A DNA stretch of 64,000 nucleotides from Acanthamoeba sp. SK_2022b (taxonomy: Eukaryota > Discosea > Longamoebia > Acanthamoebidae): NCBI GenBank assembly GCA_027943245.1, contig JANDJZ010000007.1, forward strand, positions 1 to 64,000, read 5' to 3'. The notes under the pieces are model-generated. The model did no database searches and was not told where the DNA came from. It saw nothing but the letters and a program-made list of their open reading frames with translations. Of the stretch, positions 1 through 11,547 are shown in pieces (the first letter of the stretch is position 1; each line of letters begins with the position of its first letter). A program made the translations under genes and the position numbers.

Positions 1-3000
1 GAGGCCTCGGCAAGAAGGATCATGTTCATATTGCGCACTCGCACGCTCACCTTTTTGATGTCTGGGTAGACCTGGAGAAAAGTAGCGCGCACAGGTTAGG
101 CTTCGGTCCACCCCTCGCCCCATCACCCTCACCACCACACGAAATCATAAGTACCAGCTCGAAGGCGGCGCCCTTGCGCTGGAGTTCGGTCTGGGCCCGC
201 TCGGTGATGTCGAAGCCACAGAGCTGCTTCATGCGCCCAAACAGTTGGCACACCTCGCGCGCGTGCTGTAGGAGCAGCAGGAACAGCACTGTGGGATCGC
301 TCCCCTCGCCCACGCTGGCTGCCGCGTTCGTTCCGTGCTTGGATGCGTAGGACCTACCCTCCAGCCACTGTTGTTGCCCCATCCGACAGTGAGCGACGTT
401 AGCGACTGGCCTGCAGGGCGTGACCGGGCAGGGCCAAGGTGGCAGCGAGCCGTACCATGAAGTCCTTGAGAATGGACCGCTTGAGTTCGACGTGCCAGAA
501 GTGGGCAGAGGTCTCCTCTTGACTGGGCGGGCCTTCGACTCGACCGAGCACCATGTTCAGGAACTCCATCACCAGCACTCGATAGGGTTCCTCGGCTATC
601 GTGGCCCCGAGTGTTCGCATTTTCTGTGCGTTGGGCGGGGCATCAGATCCGAGACAGCGGTTTGGAGGTACAAAGGCCAAAGGTCGAACTCAAAGAAAGA
701 GGAAAGGATTTGGGTGTACCTCACGCAATCGGTCGCGCAAGGCGTTCTTGATAACGCGCACGCAAATTTCTCTGAAGATGGCCTTCCGCACCGCGGAGCG
801 CTTCGCGAGGTGGTAGAGCACACCAAGATACCGAACGTTGATGCCTGGTGGTGGTGGTGGTGTTTGGTTTAAAAACACGAAAGCCGACCGACGTCGTGAG
901 CCAACCATGACGAGAGACCATGCCGAGGCCAGCAATGCCACGGCGTACCGTTGCGGTGCATGAGCTGACTGAGAGAGTGGTCGTCGGAGGTGGTGCCGGG
1001 CTCGTTGTCCTCCAGCCAGCCAGAAAACTTGGGAACGACAACGTTTTCCAGGTGGATCGTGGCCTCCTCGATCTCGCGGTTGTGGATCACCGAGTCGTGG
1101 CCTCCGAAGCCGCTGAAAGCGTCCGAAGACAATGGGCGGCCATAACTGGACGGTCATCGATGTAAATGGTGGTGAGGAAAGCAAGACCAGATGAGGCGAA
1201 CGACAGGCTGGACGGCCAGAAGGAAGGCGTTGCGGACCTGGCGAGGAACTCGGGACGGAAGAGGCGGTAGAGGTGGACCGGCATGGGTGGTGGGGGCTTG
1301 AAGTCCTTTCGTCGCGCCTTCTTGGTCTTCTTGCCGGAGAGGTTCGTGCCCGCCATCATTACCTCGGTGTACTCCTGATCGCTCACCGCGTAGGTCACGT
1401 GCTTGGCCACAGGCGGACACACGCGCGCTAAATCGATGACGTAGTTGCGCCCGTCCTTGCCGATGTGGCCTACGAGATTGTGAAAACAGTTGATTCATAT
1501 GAAAACATCAGGCCTGGCCGATGATGCCCCAGTCGTGGAAGGCAAGACGCACCCTCAATGTCGGCTGGACCATAAATAAACTCTTGCTTGTACGGAGCCT
1601 CGGGGAAGCCCGCCACGTGCCCTGGAGAAAGCGTGGTGGCCCAGTGTCAAACAAACAATAGATAGATAGATAAAAAAAAGAAAAATATGGCGTCCCCGGG
1701 GAAGGCACCCTTGAGTTTCAGTTTGCGGCCAGCGACGGCCATGATTTTGTTGAAGCGTTCGTTCATGGCCCACACGTGCTGCCCATAGTCGTTGGAGCCA
1801 TACACCAGCGTGTCGTTTTCTGCGCACACGCGTTTGTGGTGAGACGGCAAGCTGCGGCATAAATCTCTCGGAGAGTAGAGAAACGAAGTACCGATGGGAA
1901 GGATGCTCATGGCCACCAGACGGAAGCCACGGTAGTCGATGAGCGACATGAGCGGAATGCGCAGTCCCGGCACCAGCCCATAAAATCGCATGAGGCTCTT
2001 CAACTCGTGTCCTAATCATCGGCGCGCACCAATCAAAGACAAGGAGGGGTTGGCCAAAGGCATCAACGGCGCTGCTGCAACAGAAATGTGAGGAGAAGGA
2101 GGAGACGATGTATACCGGCAGACTTGGCGGCGTACTGGTCGCCTCGGTAGAGGCCCTTCCAGTCGGTGGCAAACTTGAATATAATGCCGTGGTAGATATA
2201 TTTCTCCCCACCAGCCTGCCCACCCAAATGGTCGGCTGTACGCGCCCAATAGACAACACATAAAAGGTTTGAATGCGATTGGTCAGAAAACGCTTATTAA
2301 TTAATAGGGCAGGACACGGCGGATCGCAGCCCTCACGGAAGGGTCACGCGTACCGGGCTTGATGGTCTTGTAGGCACGCGGTAGGAAGCTCTCCTGGACG
2401 ATGATCTTGCCGTATGTCTTGGAGGCGTGCACAAAGTCGTGCGCCAGAGCGGAAAGTTCCCGGTACTTGCACAGCCGCGCATCGGCCGTGTTCTCGGCCT
2501 TGTCCAGGATCGCCTGAAACTCTGCTCGCAAACCACAACACCACAACACAGCACGCCCGACACGTCAGCAGCCGCAACCACGGCAACACACCATCCACCA
2601 GCAACCGGCTCACGAAAGTCAAGGGCCATACTCTCGTTCCAGTTCATGGGGAAGCCGCTCCCAATGTGGGGTGTTGTGGGATCGGCCTGCGCGCCGACGG
2701 GGACAGTGCTGGCGGCGGGCGGGCAGTTCATGCGAGCCGCACGGGTCTCGGCCGTAGTGTCGGGAGCGTGTAGGCTGGGGTAGACCTTGACGGGCATGGA
2801 TGAGGGCAGGAGGTCGGACATGGCGTAGGGGTTGCCCTCGGAGCCATCGTCACCCCCTCCGTCGTCGGCAGTGGATGAATCGTCATCACCTTCGCCGTCT
2901 GAGGAAGAAGGAGAAGACGAGGACGAGGAGGCCGAGGAAGATGAGTCGTCATCTGAAGTTGCCGCTGATGAAGAGGAAGAGGACGAATCACTGTCGCTTC

Positions 3001-3142
3001 CATCTTCTTCTTCAGAATCGGACCCAGAATCAGAAGCAGAAGAACTGTCATCTTCCTCCTTGTCAGGGCCATTGGCGACTTCTTCTATGGGTTTAAAGTC
3101 GTCGCTTGTGAGGCGTCCATCAGGGGTAGCCTCAACTTCCAT
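1..3142 (-). CDS. CLU-like domain protein (3' part missing), acidic N-terminus
   Basis: Multi-exon minus-strand gene that runs off the left edge. ATG is at 3140-3142. Residues about 28-105 are an almost pure Ser/Asp/Glu tract. After an intron near 2619-2530 comes a conserved region (KAENTADARLCKYRELSALAHD). Further exons at about 2220-2110, 2003-1890, 1830-1700 and 1620-1290 read GIIFKFATDWKGLYRGDQYA, PGLRIPLMSLIDYRGFRLVA, VYGSNDYGQHV, APYKQEFIYGPADIEG and GKDGRNYVIDLARVCPP. This series is the signature of the CLU-domain family seen in protists, related to clustered-mitochondria proteins. More exons continue to position 1, including GINVRYLGVLYHLAKRSAVR. True CLU proteins act in mitochondrial distribution and mRNA binding, but this protist branch is uncharacterised, so no function is claimed. 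Family call fairly sure; exon edges approximate. Confidence 0.7.
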
Positions 3143-3865
3143 TCCTCAGCGGGCGGCGATCGAAGAAATTAAAAGACGAAAGCCGTGGAAAGGAGGGAAG
3201 GTCAATGCAAAAAAAAAAGGAGGCGCAGAAGGAGGTCGTGCAAACACAGAGCACAAGGCAAGGCCTGTGATGCAGAAGGAGGACAAGATGCGAGATGGCC
3301 GCCAGCAGGGCTACGTCCTCCTCGTTCTTTCCTTCTCTTTTCCCTCTGTTTTCTCGCCTTCCCCGCCGACGTTGCACCCAACCCAGCACCAACGTCGCAG
3401 CTTCCTCTCTCTCTTCCTTGCTGCCCTTTGTATTGTTGTTGCCCTTTTTTCTTCTTCCACCAAGCCGGGCAGGTTCAACCCTCAACGCAGCGAGGCCAAA
3501 GCGCGAAAACATTAATTGTTCTAGCTCGTTAACAACGATTGGCCCATTACCCTGGGCTGCACACGAAATTCTGAGGGTTGCAAGAACTGGCCTTGAACTG
3601 GTGGGCACCACTGGTGATGCCACACGCAATCGGCCTCGATGCTGTCCTTGCGTCACGTAGCTGTAGTGCTCTAGTCCACCGTGTTGTGGCCGAGGCCATG
3701 TCTGAAAGAACTGGCCAAGCTGGTGGGTTGTTGTTGGTGTTAATCCATAAAATAAAAAAGGAAAAAGAGAAAAATAATAAGCGGTGCTGGTGGTTTTCAG
3801 GCGCTCGCGCAGATGCTGTCCGATCTGATCCAGAGCAACCTGCAAACGTACAACACGCACGTAAC
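3143..3865. promoter_or_regulatory. Divergent intergenic region, CLU-like / PLAC8
   Basis: About 720 bases between two divergent start codons. It must hold both promoters and 5' UTRs, and possibly a 5' non-coding exon of the PLAC8 gene (a good acceptor, ttttcag, ends near 3800). Several open frames on both strands cross it but none shows a recognisable domain. A single ATTGG motif lies near 3539. No clear TATA box was found. Confidence 0.4.
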
Positions 3866-4525
3866 ATGGATATACGGCTGGGTAGGAGGAAAACCAGCTC
3901 TCCCATCTTTGACGACTACGACGACAACCACTGGGCCGTGGGCCTCTTCGACTGCCTCGAAACCCATCTAGACGCCTGTGCCCACCCCCTTGTGATTTTT
4001 TTTATTTAATTAATTTGTTGTGTGCAACATAACGAAGTTGACGGATATGTGGTTAGTTTTGGTGTCTTGGGCGTGTGGGGTGTGCGTGATTGCTACGCAG
4101 AAGGCAACTCTGGAGGGACGACGCGGGTGCAACGTTGCCCAGGATTGCGTGCCGGTCACCTGCTGTCCACTTTGCTGTGCCACACTCGGTACTCCTTCCG
4201 CATGCGTTTTGCCGTTTCGGAAGAACTTGCGCTCACCTTTGCACTCCTTTGCTTCTCCCTTCCTCTCCAGTGCGTACGCAGATACGAGATCGCTACGGGA
4301 TTGGTAAAGCTCTTCCGACACATCAACCCTCTGTGATGGCTGCTATGATGCTGATGTTGACCCTAGTCCTCTCCTTTCTTTCCACGTGACCGTGCAGAGG
4401 GCTCGTGTATCTCCGACGCGCTGGTGAGCTGTCTCTGCTCGGTGTGCGCTCTTACGCAGCAGGTGCAACAAATGGAGCGAAGAGGGGACCGCCCAGCCCT
4501 CCTGTTCATGGACAAGGAGTCCTGA
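3866..4525 (+). CDS. PLAC8 (Cys-rich) domain protein
   Basis: Small Cys-rich gene of four or more exons. The ATG at 3866 gives a short N-terminus, then DDNHWAVGLFDCLETHLDA, the usual W-x-x-G-L-x-D-C opening of PLAC8. The best join is donor gtgccc near 3979 to acceptor ggttag near 4053, giving FLVSWACGVCVIATQKATLE. The next joins (donor after ACACTCG, acceptor ctctccag; donor after GGATTG, acceptor cgtgcag) give VRTQIRDRYGIEGSC and then SDALVSCLCSVCALTQQVQQ. This is the complete family pattern, ending at TGA 4523-4525. PLAC8/FCR-type proteins are membrane-associated and linked to metal tolerance or cell size in other eukaryotes; the role here is unknown. It converges with the PGAP1 gene, with under 100 bases between the stops. 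Confidence 0.75.
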
Positions 4526-4579
4526 CCCCTCCAATGTGGCCTCGCTTTACCTCCCTCTCTTAGTTGTTTGTGAATAATA

Positions 4580-4585
4580 TTTATT
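4580..4585 (-). terminator. Candidate poly(A) signal of the PGAP1-like gene
   Basis: Reverse complement reads AATAAA about 40 bases beyond the stop codon at 4623-4625, in the short gap between convergent genes. Position and hexamer fit a cleavage/polyadenylation signal; no transcript evidence is available. Confidence 0.4.
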
Positions 4586-4622
4586 CGTCTTCTCGAGCAC
4601 CTGTGCGAGCAGATAAAGAGCG

Positions 4623-5680
4623 TCACAACGTATGCGAGGCCAGCTGGCTCTGGCTCGCCTCGCCTTCAGCTTCGCGAAGGTCATCGATATCCTCGGCGCC
4701 TTCTGGTCGAAGTGCTGCGCCTTCTGGTCGAAGTGCTGCGCCGTCGGCGCGTGCGAGACGGCGCCACTTGCGCAGGGAATGGCGCAGGGCACGGCGGAAG
4801 CGATACACGGCGCTGTCTGAAGGGTCGTCGCTGTCGTCGTGTAACGCTGTGGTGTTGTGGCCAGAATCGGCGCTGGCCAGCACGACCCACCAGCGGAGCA
4901 GGAGTGCCACCACCAGGCCCAGCATGGAGCATCCGCTCAGCACAGCGACCGCGTACACGATCATGTGCACGGCGTGCCAGCAGAAGAAGAAGAGGTAGCC
5001 GGCCACGCTGGCAGCAGTTGCACTGTAGTAGCAAACCAGCGGTGCAAGAAAGGGAGAGTGAGACATGCCAAGCCGTCCGCATGCAACGCAGCGCAGGGGA
5101 CTCCCGTACGCGAGAAAATAGTGGAGGGACGGGGATCGCGGCAGTTCAGTGAGGAAGAGGCAGTAGAGCGCCAGGGCGAGCGTCGGGAGGGTGAGGGCCG
5201 CGGCGTGGTCGAAGGGATGGCTGGCGGACCACGAGAGCCACAGGCACCCAAAGTGATACGCCGAGAAGAGCGCAAGCAGGATCGAGAGGCTGTGCCGAAA
5301 GTACCGCAGGGCCGGGTCCTCGACCCAAATCTGAAGGAGCGACGTCGGTTACGACCAGGGAGATAAATGATAATGAGAGAGGATCGGATTCGGATGTGAA
5401 CGCACCAGGGTGAGAGCCAGGGCCGCAAAGATGGACGTGAAGAAGGGCTGATATCGACAGAAGAGAATGAACAGAATCGCAGCGGTCGCCTTGAACAGGA
5501 GCACTACGAACGGATGGAGCAAGCACCCGGACACGCGCTTGACGTATGCCTGCTGCAAAACTGCCCGGCGGCCAATGGCGGCTCGTGCTCGCGCTGCCAG
5601 ACGCCTGCGCAGATAGACGGGAGCCTGAGTCGAGTGAAGACACGTGCTTTTGTGTGGTGTGTGGTATGTGGTGTGTATGC

Positions 5681-5714
<34 letters not shown>

Positions 5715-8700
5715 AACGCACCAGGTGCCGTACACACAGGGCACGAGACAGGTCTGAATCAGGGCAAAGGCCAAGACGAGCAGCGTCCCGTAGGTGAATA
5801 CCACCACGGGTAGGAAGGCCGGAATCCGCTGGTTGGTGACCGGATCGTGATCGAAGGCGAAGGAGGGCGTGAAGAGGGAGAGGTGGGTGAAGACCAGGGC
5901 GGATTCGTGCAGCAGGTACCCGGGCGAGTGGAAGACGTAGAGCGCAGCGCTTGCGCAGAGCGTCACCGCCATCAGCACGGGGGCCAGTCGAAGGAGAATC
6001 CAGGAGAAGGAGTGGAGGGAGCCTGTTCTCGACCAAGAATCGCGTTAGGCTCCGCGTGTCTCAGGATCTAGGCGCTCGGAGTGTATCACGTACCGGTGCG
6101 CGCAAGCATCCATCGCTGCGCGGCAAAGACCAGCGAAAAGATGAAGAAGGCCGCGGGGAGAGTGAGGGTGAGAACCGACGAGAACATATGGCCCAGCGTG
6201 ACCCAGGGGTGCGGCTCGATCACGACCTGGTCCCGGGTGAGCCGGCACCCCGTCAGATGCATGAAGTGATAGTGAGAGAGAAATCTAAGGGCTCTACCTG
6301 GTATTCGTGCTGTGGGTCGGTAAAGAGGAAGAGGTGCACGACCGATTCCGCCGCATCAGCACACTCTCTGTACACTGTAAATGTATTTTTACAAAAATCA
6401 GCTCTGTGGAAGAGGCGTGTGCGAGCTGCAGCAGGATAGCAGGGGGGTTGAGGGTAAGAGACGCGCGGTACATTGTGGAATGGTTCTGTAGTGGCTGCGG
6501 ATCAGTGCGGGCAACGTCTCGACGTGGACGTTCTCCTCTTCGAAGAGGAACGATGAGCACGTCGAGTATTGGTAGATCGTCGGCTCCCACATCGGCCCGC
6601 CCCTCGACTTGAAGCCCTAGGTCGAGAGGTAGGCGAGTAAGAAGACCAAGCACGGGCAAGCGATGTGGACGGAGATGAAGACTACCTGCGAGGCTGAATC
6701 GGCCATGCGGCGCACCCACATAGACACGGGCTGAGTCTTCCCTGGAAGCGTGAAGTGAGTAACGGCCGGTCTGACGCCGTCCGCTACGATGCTATTGGCA
6801 CTCCCGCCGCCAGTGCCGGTGACCAGCAGCGGCCCGCTTCCGCCCACAGCGAACTGGCCTCCGTTATCGTCGAAGACCGGGATCTGCGTGGCTGTCGATT
6901 GTTGTTACAGCGTGAGCACCCGAACGTACCACCCGACGAGCCACAGCGGATATGTGGTACCGTATTCGTTGTACATCTGGGCGAACAAGAATGAAGGGCC
7001 GCGGGGGTCTGCGGTGATGTTGTTGCTGAGGTCCAAGGGATCAGCCTTGAGCGGGTCGACCTTGATCAAGAGCGCTTCGTGATCTGGCGCACAGGTGAAA
7101 CCTCAGTGCGTCAGTAACGTTGTTCTACATTGGGCTTGGGATTCGGTTCTGAGTCGCGACGGTACCGTAGAGCACTTTGGCTGGCACGATGAGCATTCGT
7201 GGCGCCGTGACGCGAATGGTAGAGTTTTTACCGACGAATGCCCGCGGAACGTATCCGGTGGGCGCTTCGATCCACCAGTTGCTTGGGATGGCGCTGTTGG
7301 TCGCGTTCATCTGCACGCACCGTCAATTCCCGTAAGCCTTGGTCCATGCTGCAGACGTCTTAGCGGTAGGGCACCGTACCGAAGACAGCGAGACGTCGAT
7401 CGCGTGTGGGGGGAGGTCGGTGGCCACCAAGAGCTGCATTTGGCCGTAGCGTTGTCGCCTGTCCCACGCGAGCGCCGGTGCGAGTCAGTGGCAATGCCTT
7501 CACATCACACCCACCCACGCACGACGGGGTTCGACTCACCAGGCGGCCAGGGAGAGACTGTGGATCCGGGTCTCGTTGCTCACCTCGGCCAAGTAGAGGT
7601 AGTGCCCGGAGTGGTTGATGGTCTCAATCTCCAACTCCTCCTTCGTGGCATTTTGTGTCATGTTGCGAGCAAGCGGCTGGTCTAGCTCCATCGGGCCTGG
7701 CTTCAAGCCCAGCAAACGAGGCAACGGGCTGATATCCGCCCACCACGCGGCCACACAAACGCCAATGGGCGGCGTAGGGGTGAGCACAACGGACGGTTCA
7801 ATGCAGCTGCAGCATGCGCATGGTTGATGAAGAGCAAAGGATGTGACACCTGATGAAGTGGTGTCGAAAGGCTGCGAGCGTCTGTTCCCGAGAGGAGGAG
7901 TAGTTGTGAACGGGATGGGGGTTCACGATGTGGAGGACGCAACGGCCCAGCACCGTGATAAACTGGCCACATGTCAGCAGGCCCTCATGGTCAATCGTCG
8001 TCGACACACCTGGAATGGCTGTAGTGAACGCGAAGGAGTTCTCGTTCTGGGCCGGCTCGATGCCGTAGAACGCCGAGAGCTCTGTCTATTTAACAAGCGT
8101 GCAAGGGAAGATGAGATAATTGCATCCAGGCCAGTTAAGGACGAGGCGGTCATACCCTGATTAGGTGGTCGCGCAGCCCGCCGGCAATGGAAAACGTGGG
8201 CACGGACTCTGCACCGGGACAAACAGCGCATCGCACGCGGCGCGTGTCACTGACTCCCGCGCGCAGCAAAAAAGGGAGACAAAGCTCACGAGCTTTGCAA
8301 GGCCTGTACCGCTGGGCGCAGGTCGGAAGGTGTTCAGCTCGTGGTAGAAGGTGGCCAAGGACGGGTCGAACGGCCAGAGGCTGAGTTGTGCGTATGTGAG
8401 GTGTAGAACGGGGTGTCAGTGGGGGTGGTCTCGGGAGGGGAGAGGGAGCAACTGCGCATTCTACCTCATCTGGAGCGGAGCGCCGAGAGTGATGAGGGCG
8501 GTGATAGCGTTGGGCACGCGGTTGGGCATCATAAGCGCCGCTCTGGCCACTACGCCGCCCATAGAGTGCCCGATCACCACGACCTTGGGAGGCTATGCGA
8601 TCGCCAAAGTGAGCCTACGCGCCAGACGACAACACGCACGAAGAGAGGGCGAGGGAGCGGCACGAACTCGATCGATGGGATACAATTTGCGGACAAGGTA

Positions 8701-9390
8701 ATGGATGCAGTCGTTCACGTACATCGCCTGTCGTCGCAGCATGTCACCCTGCAGCGCCGACAGCTCTCCCTTAAAGTGTACGCCAAACATGGCCAGCTGC
8801 CCAGCCCACAGCATCGCGTGGTGAGCCTGCCGCGAAGAGGGAGGGAAAGAGGGAGATCGATGGCAACGCACCTGGCTGTGGTGCAGCGAATCGTCGGTGA
8901 GCGTAGGGCGAAGGGTCTGGAGCACGGCGGAGAGATCTTTGATCTGCCGCCCACTTCCTCCGTGCCCATGCACGAAGAAGACCACGGCCTTGGGCAGGGT
9001 GTTTTGTTGGACGCCGTTTAAGAGCCGCCACCACACCCAATCAATGAATTCCTGGTCCACCACGGTGGCCGAGTTGAGCACCTCTTGCACGTAGGTCGCC
9101 ACTTGGTCCGGGTACTGGTAGAGGAGGCGGTAGTTCGAGTACTCGGCCTTCCGCTGCAGCGCCTCGCGTGACAAGGTGATGGGCAGTCCAATGAAGTCGC
9201 CGGTGGACGTGCCCAGCTTAGACGAGGGCAGCTGCCAACAGCGATCGGGCGGGGTCTCGCTTTCGAACACCCACACCGAGGCCAGCATCGCCAGGCCCAC
9301 GACGGTCACCACGGCCCACGCCAGCGCCACCCACCACCACCAACAACCGCCACACCGCCGCCCCGCTTCCTCTCTGGCCGGAACCATCAT
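4623..9390 (-). CDS. PGAP1: PGAP1-like GPI inositol-deacylase
   Basis: Long multi-exon gene. ATG is at 9388-9390. A hydrophobic segment at residues about 15-42 would anchor the protein in the ER. Then follow TLPKAVVFFVHGHGGSGRQI (lipase oxyanion region), FKGELSALQGDMLRRQAMYV and, near 8600-8545, PKVVVIGHSMGGVVARAAL, which holds the nucleophile serine in GHSMGG. The order and motifs match PGAP1/Bst1, which removes the acyl chain from the inositol of GPI anchors so that GPI proteins leave the ER. Downstream exons give a lumenal part (6850-8360) and a run of hydrophobic segments (4860-6250) fitting the polytopic C-terminus of the family. Exon 1 is 8871-9390 with donor gtgcgtt. The C-terminus holds two copies of a 7-residue repeat. 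Symbol given by family similarity. Confidence 0.8.
4696..4737 (-). repeat. Tandem 21-bp duplication in PGAP1-like C-terminus
   Basis: Two perfect head-to-tail copies (4696-4716 and 4717-4737) of a 21-base unit inside the last exon. In frame they encode AALRPEG twice, so the reading frame is kept. Confidence 0.9.
5681..5712. repeat. Compound (GT)n(GA)n microsatellite
   Basis: (GT)5 followed directly by (GA)11. It lies in an intron of the PGAP1-like gene, between the exon ending in LVPCVYGTW and the exon beginning near APVYLRRRLAARAR. Confidence 0.9.
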
Positions 9391-9816
9391 CTACTCCCCG
9401 CATACAAGCACTTGCCTGGGCTGCTCGGGGTGTGGCAACGGCTTGTCGGGCGGTGTGGGCAGCTCTGTTTGATGGCACACAGAATTCTTACTGTGCCCGC
9501 ACGACCCTGTTGCTGTGTGGTGTGTATCCCTGTTGCCAAGGTCTTTTATCGTCGACGCAGGCTCGCGCCTTTTTCATTCGGGGATTCCCATAAAGTGCCG
9601 CTTGCGCGTGGGTGGGGCTGTCACGCCGGCCAGCAGCGTGCTGTTGACGAGACAAAGAGAAGGAACGTGCGGGTGTGAGATTCAACCTCGGTGTACGAAA
9701 CCACCGAATAGGAGGCGCAACTCCTCAAAGCACGTGGAGTGGTATGGGGACAAATGGCCCGAACAAAAGAGGAGAGATGGTGGAAAGCATTTGTTGGTTG
9801 ATTGATTGTGGCTCGA
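9391..9816. other. Intergenic: PGAP1-like 5' / HIBADH 3'
   Basis: About 425 bases upstream of the PGAP1-like ATG and downstream of the HIBADH stop. Open frames exist on both strands but show no domain. It should hold the PGAP1-like promoter and the HIBADH 3' UTR; no specific element could be picked out. Confidence 0.4.
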
Positions 9817-11309
9817 CTACTGCTTGGGGGTGGAGCCCTTGTTGAAGAACTCGAACACAGACGAGAAGTCCTTGCCACCGCCGCCCTGGGTGCTGATCAT
9901 GTTGTACACCTGCAGAGCTACCGCGCCCAGCGGAATGGGCGCCTTCACACCATGAGCAGCGTTGATGGCCAGAGACACGTCCTTGGCCATGAGGTCCACC
10001 TGTGGAACGGCATCCGCCGAACGTGGCAAGTGTTAATTCCCATTTCAACCGATTCAAGGCTCTGAATAATGAAAGGCCGGCTCAGTATGCGTACGCCAAA
10101 GCCGCCGGTGTAGCCCCTCGACGCAGGCACGCCCTCCATCACGCCGGGTACAGGATTGTAGGTGTCGGACGACCAGCAGCGGGCGGACGACGTGTTGAAG
10201 ATGCCTTGCCAAGTTGAAGAACGGGTCAGTCACCAGAACAGCTGTGGTCTGGACTAGACCAAACGGAGGAGGGTACCGGCAAGGATCTTGGGGTCGAGAC
10301 CCAGCTTCACGCCGAGGTTCATTCCCTCGGAGACGCCTGCAATAGGAAGATGTCATCCGCGCGGTGAGTTGGAGGGACCCAGTGACTGAGAGGACCGTGA
10401 CGACGGAGGGGTGGGGCTTTCTACCGATCATTGAAATGGCAAGGACGAGGTTGTTGCAGATCTTCACGGCCTGGCCGCTACCTGCCCCGCCACAAAGGAC
10501 GATGTTCTTACCCTGTGATCGGACGAGGGAAGCGGCATTAGCAACGGAGGACGACATTGGGGAGGCGAGAAGGGCCGACACCATGACGGAGAGAAGCGGC
10601 TTGGCGCGATTGAACTCCTCCTGTGACCCGCCGACCATGAACGTAAGCGTGCCCTTCTCGGCACCGCCCACGCCTGCGAAAGTATCATGTTCAGCGGGCA
10701 AGACTGACCGAATCAATGTGCGAACTGCCCATACAACAAAGGGCCTAGAACGCACCGCCGGACACGGGAGCGTCAACCATGGTCACCTTGTGCTCGGCGG
10801 CCTTGGCGATGACGCCGCGTGCAACGGCGGGCTCGATGGTGGAGGCGTCGATGAGGAGGGAACCCTCCTTGACGCCGTTGAGAATGCCGTTCTCGGAGAG
10901 GTAGACTTCCTGCACATGCGGAGAGGAGGGGAGCATGGTCACCAGCTGGTGGACCTGGCTCGCCACCTCGCGCGGCGTCGCAGCGGCCTTAGCACCCTGG
11001 CTGGTGAGGCGCTCTACGGCACCCTTGTTGACGTCAAACACCACGAGCGGGTAGCCGGCCTTCAAGATGTTGTGTGCCATGAAGCCACCCATGTTACCCA
11101 AACCGATGAATCCGACAGGCTGCCGATTGATCCATTAGCTTGTTGCCCTATTATCCCCCCCCCCCCTCCCCCGTTAAGATTGGGGCTACCTTCTTGTCGC
11201 CAGTGGAGTAACACCGCATAGCAAACGATAGACGGCCCGAGTTTGCGGCGGTGGTGCCACTGCTGCGAACCGAGAAGACGGCCACGGAGGTAAGACGGCG
11301 CGACTGCAT
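9817..11309 (-). CDS. HIBADH: 3-hydroxyisobutyrate dehydrogenase, mitochondrial
   Basis: About six exons. The ATG at 11307-11309 starts a basic, Ser/Arg-rich leader ([20 protein letters not shown]), a typical mitochondrial presequence. After a first intron containing a G/C homopolymer the NAD-binding fold follows: [20 protein letters not shown], then the substrate motif [21 protein letters not shown], and [14 protein letters not shown] containing the catalytic lysine of the family. The last exons give [16 protein letters not shown] and [15 protein letters not shown]. The enzyme oxidises 3-hydroxyisobutyrate to methylmalonate semialdehyde with NAD+ in valine breakdown. The terminal [11 protein letters not shown] is the usual C-terminus of the family. 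It diverges from the Ac45-like gene across about 240 bases. Confidence 0.9.
11155..11166. repeat. Poly-C tract (12) in HIBADH intron 1
   Basis: Run of 12 C on the plus strand, so G on the sense strand, followed by a second C run, within the first intron of HIBADH. Confidence 0.85.
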
Positions 11310-11547
11310 CTTGTTGGATTGTGGTGCGATAGCGGCGGATACTGCACGACAAAGAGCGCACAGCACGGACAGGAAAAAGCAGAATGAAACTGCATTTCCT
11401 TGAAGATTCCTCCGCTTCTTTTTCGGTGGTTCGAGCCGGGATAAATCTCGGCTTGAGCAGGGAAAAGTTGTCGTCCGCTTCTGGTTTCTTGACTCGCGAG
11501 AAGCTGCTTGGCCGGAAGAGCAAAGCGATTCGATTGATAGAGGCAAG

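Noticed and set aside
2832..3515. Plus-strand acidic-serine frame of 227 codons
   Set aside because: It is the antisense of the acidic tract of the CLU-like gene; the GAA/GAC/TCN composition makes both strands open. Only the minus strand continues into conserved exons.
10364..11221. Plus-strand frame of 285 codons
   Set aside because: Antisense of HIBADH exons, whose minus-strand product is a clear enzyme; no domain in the plus reading.
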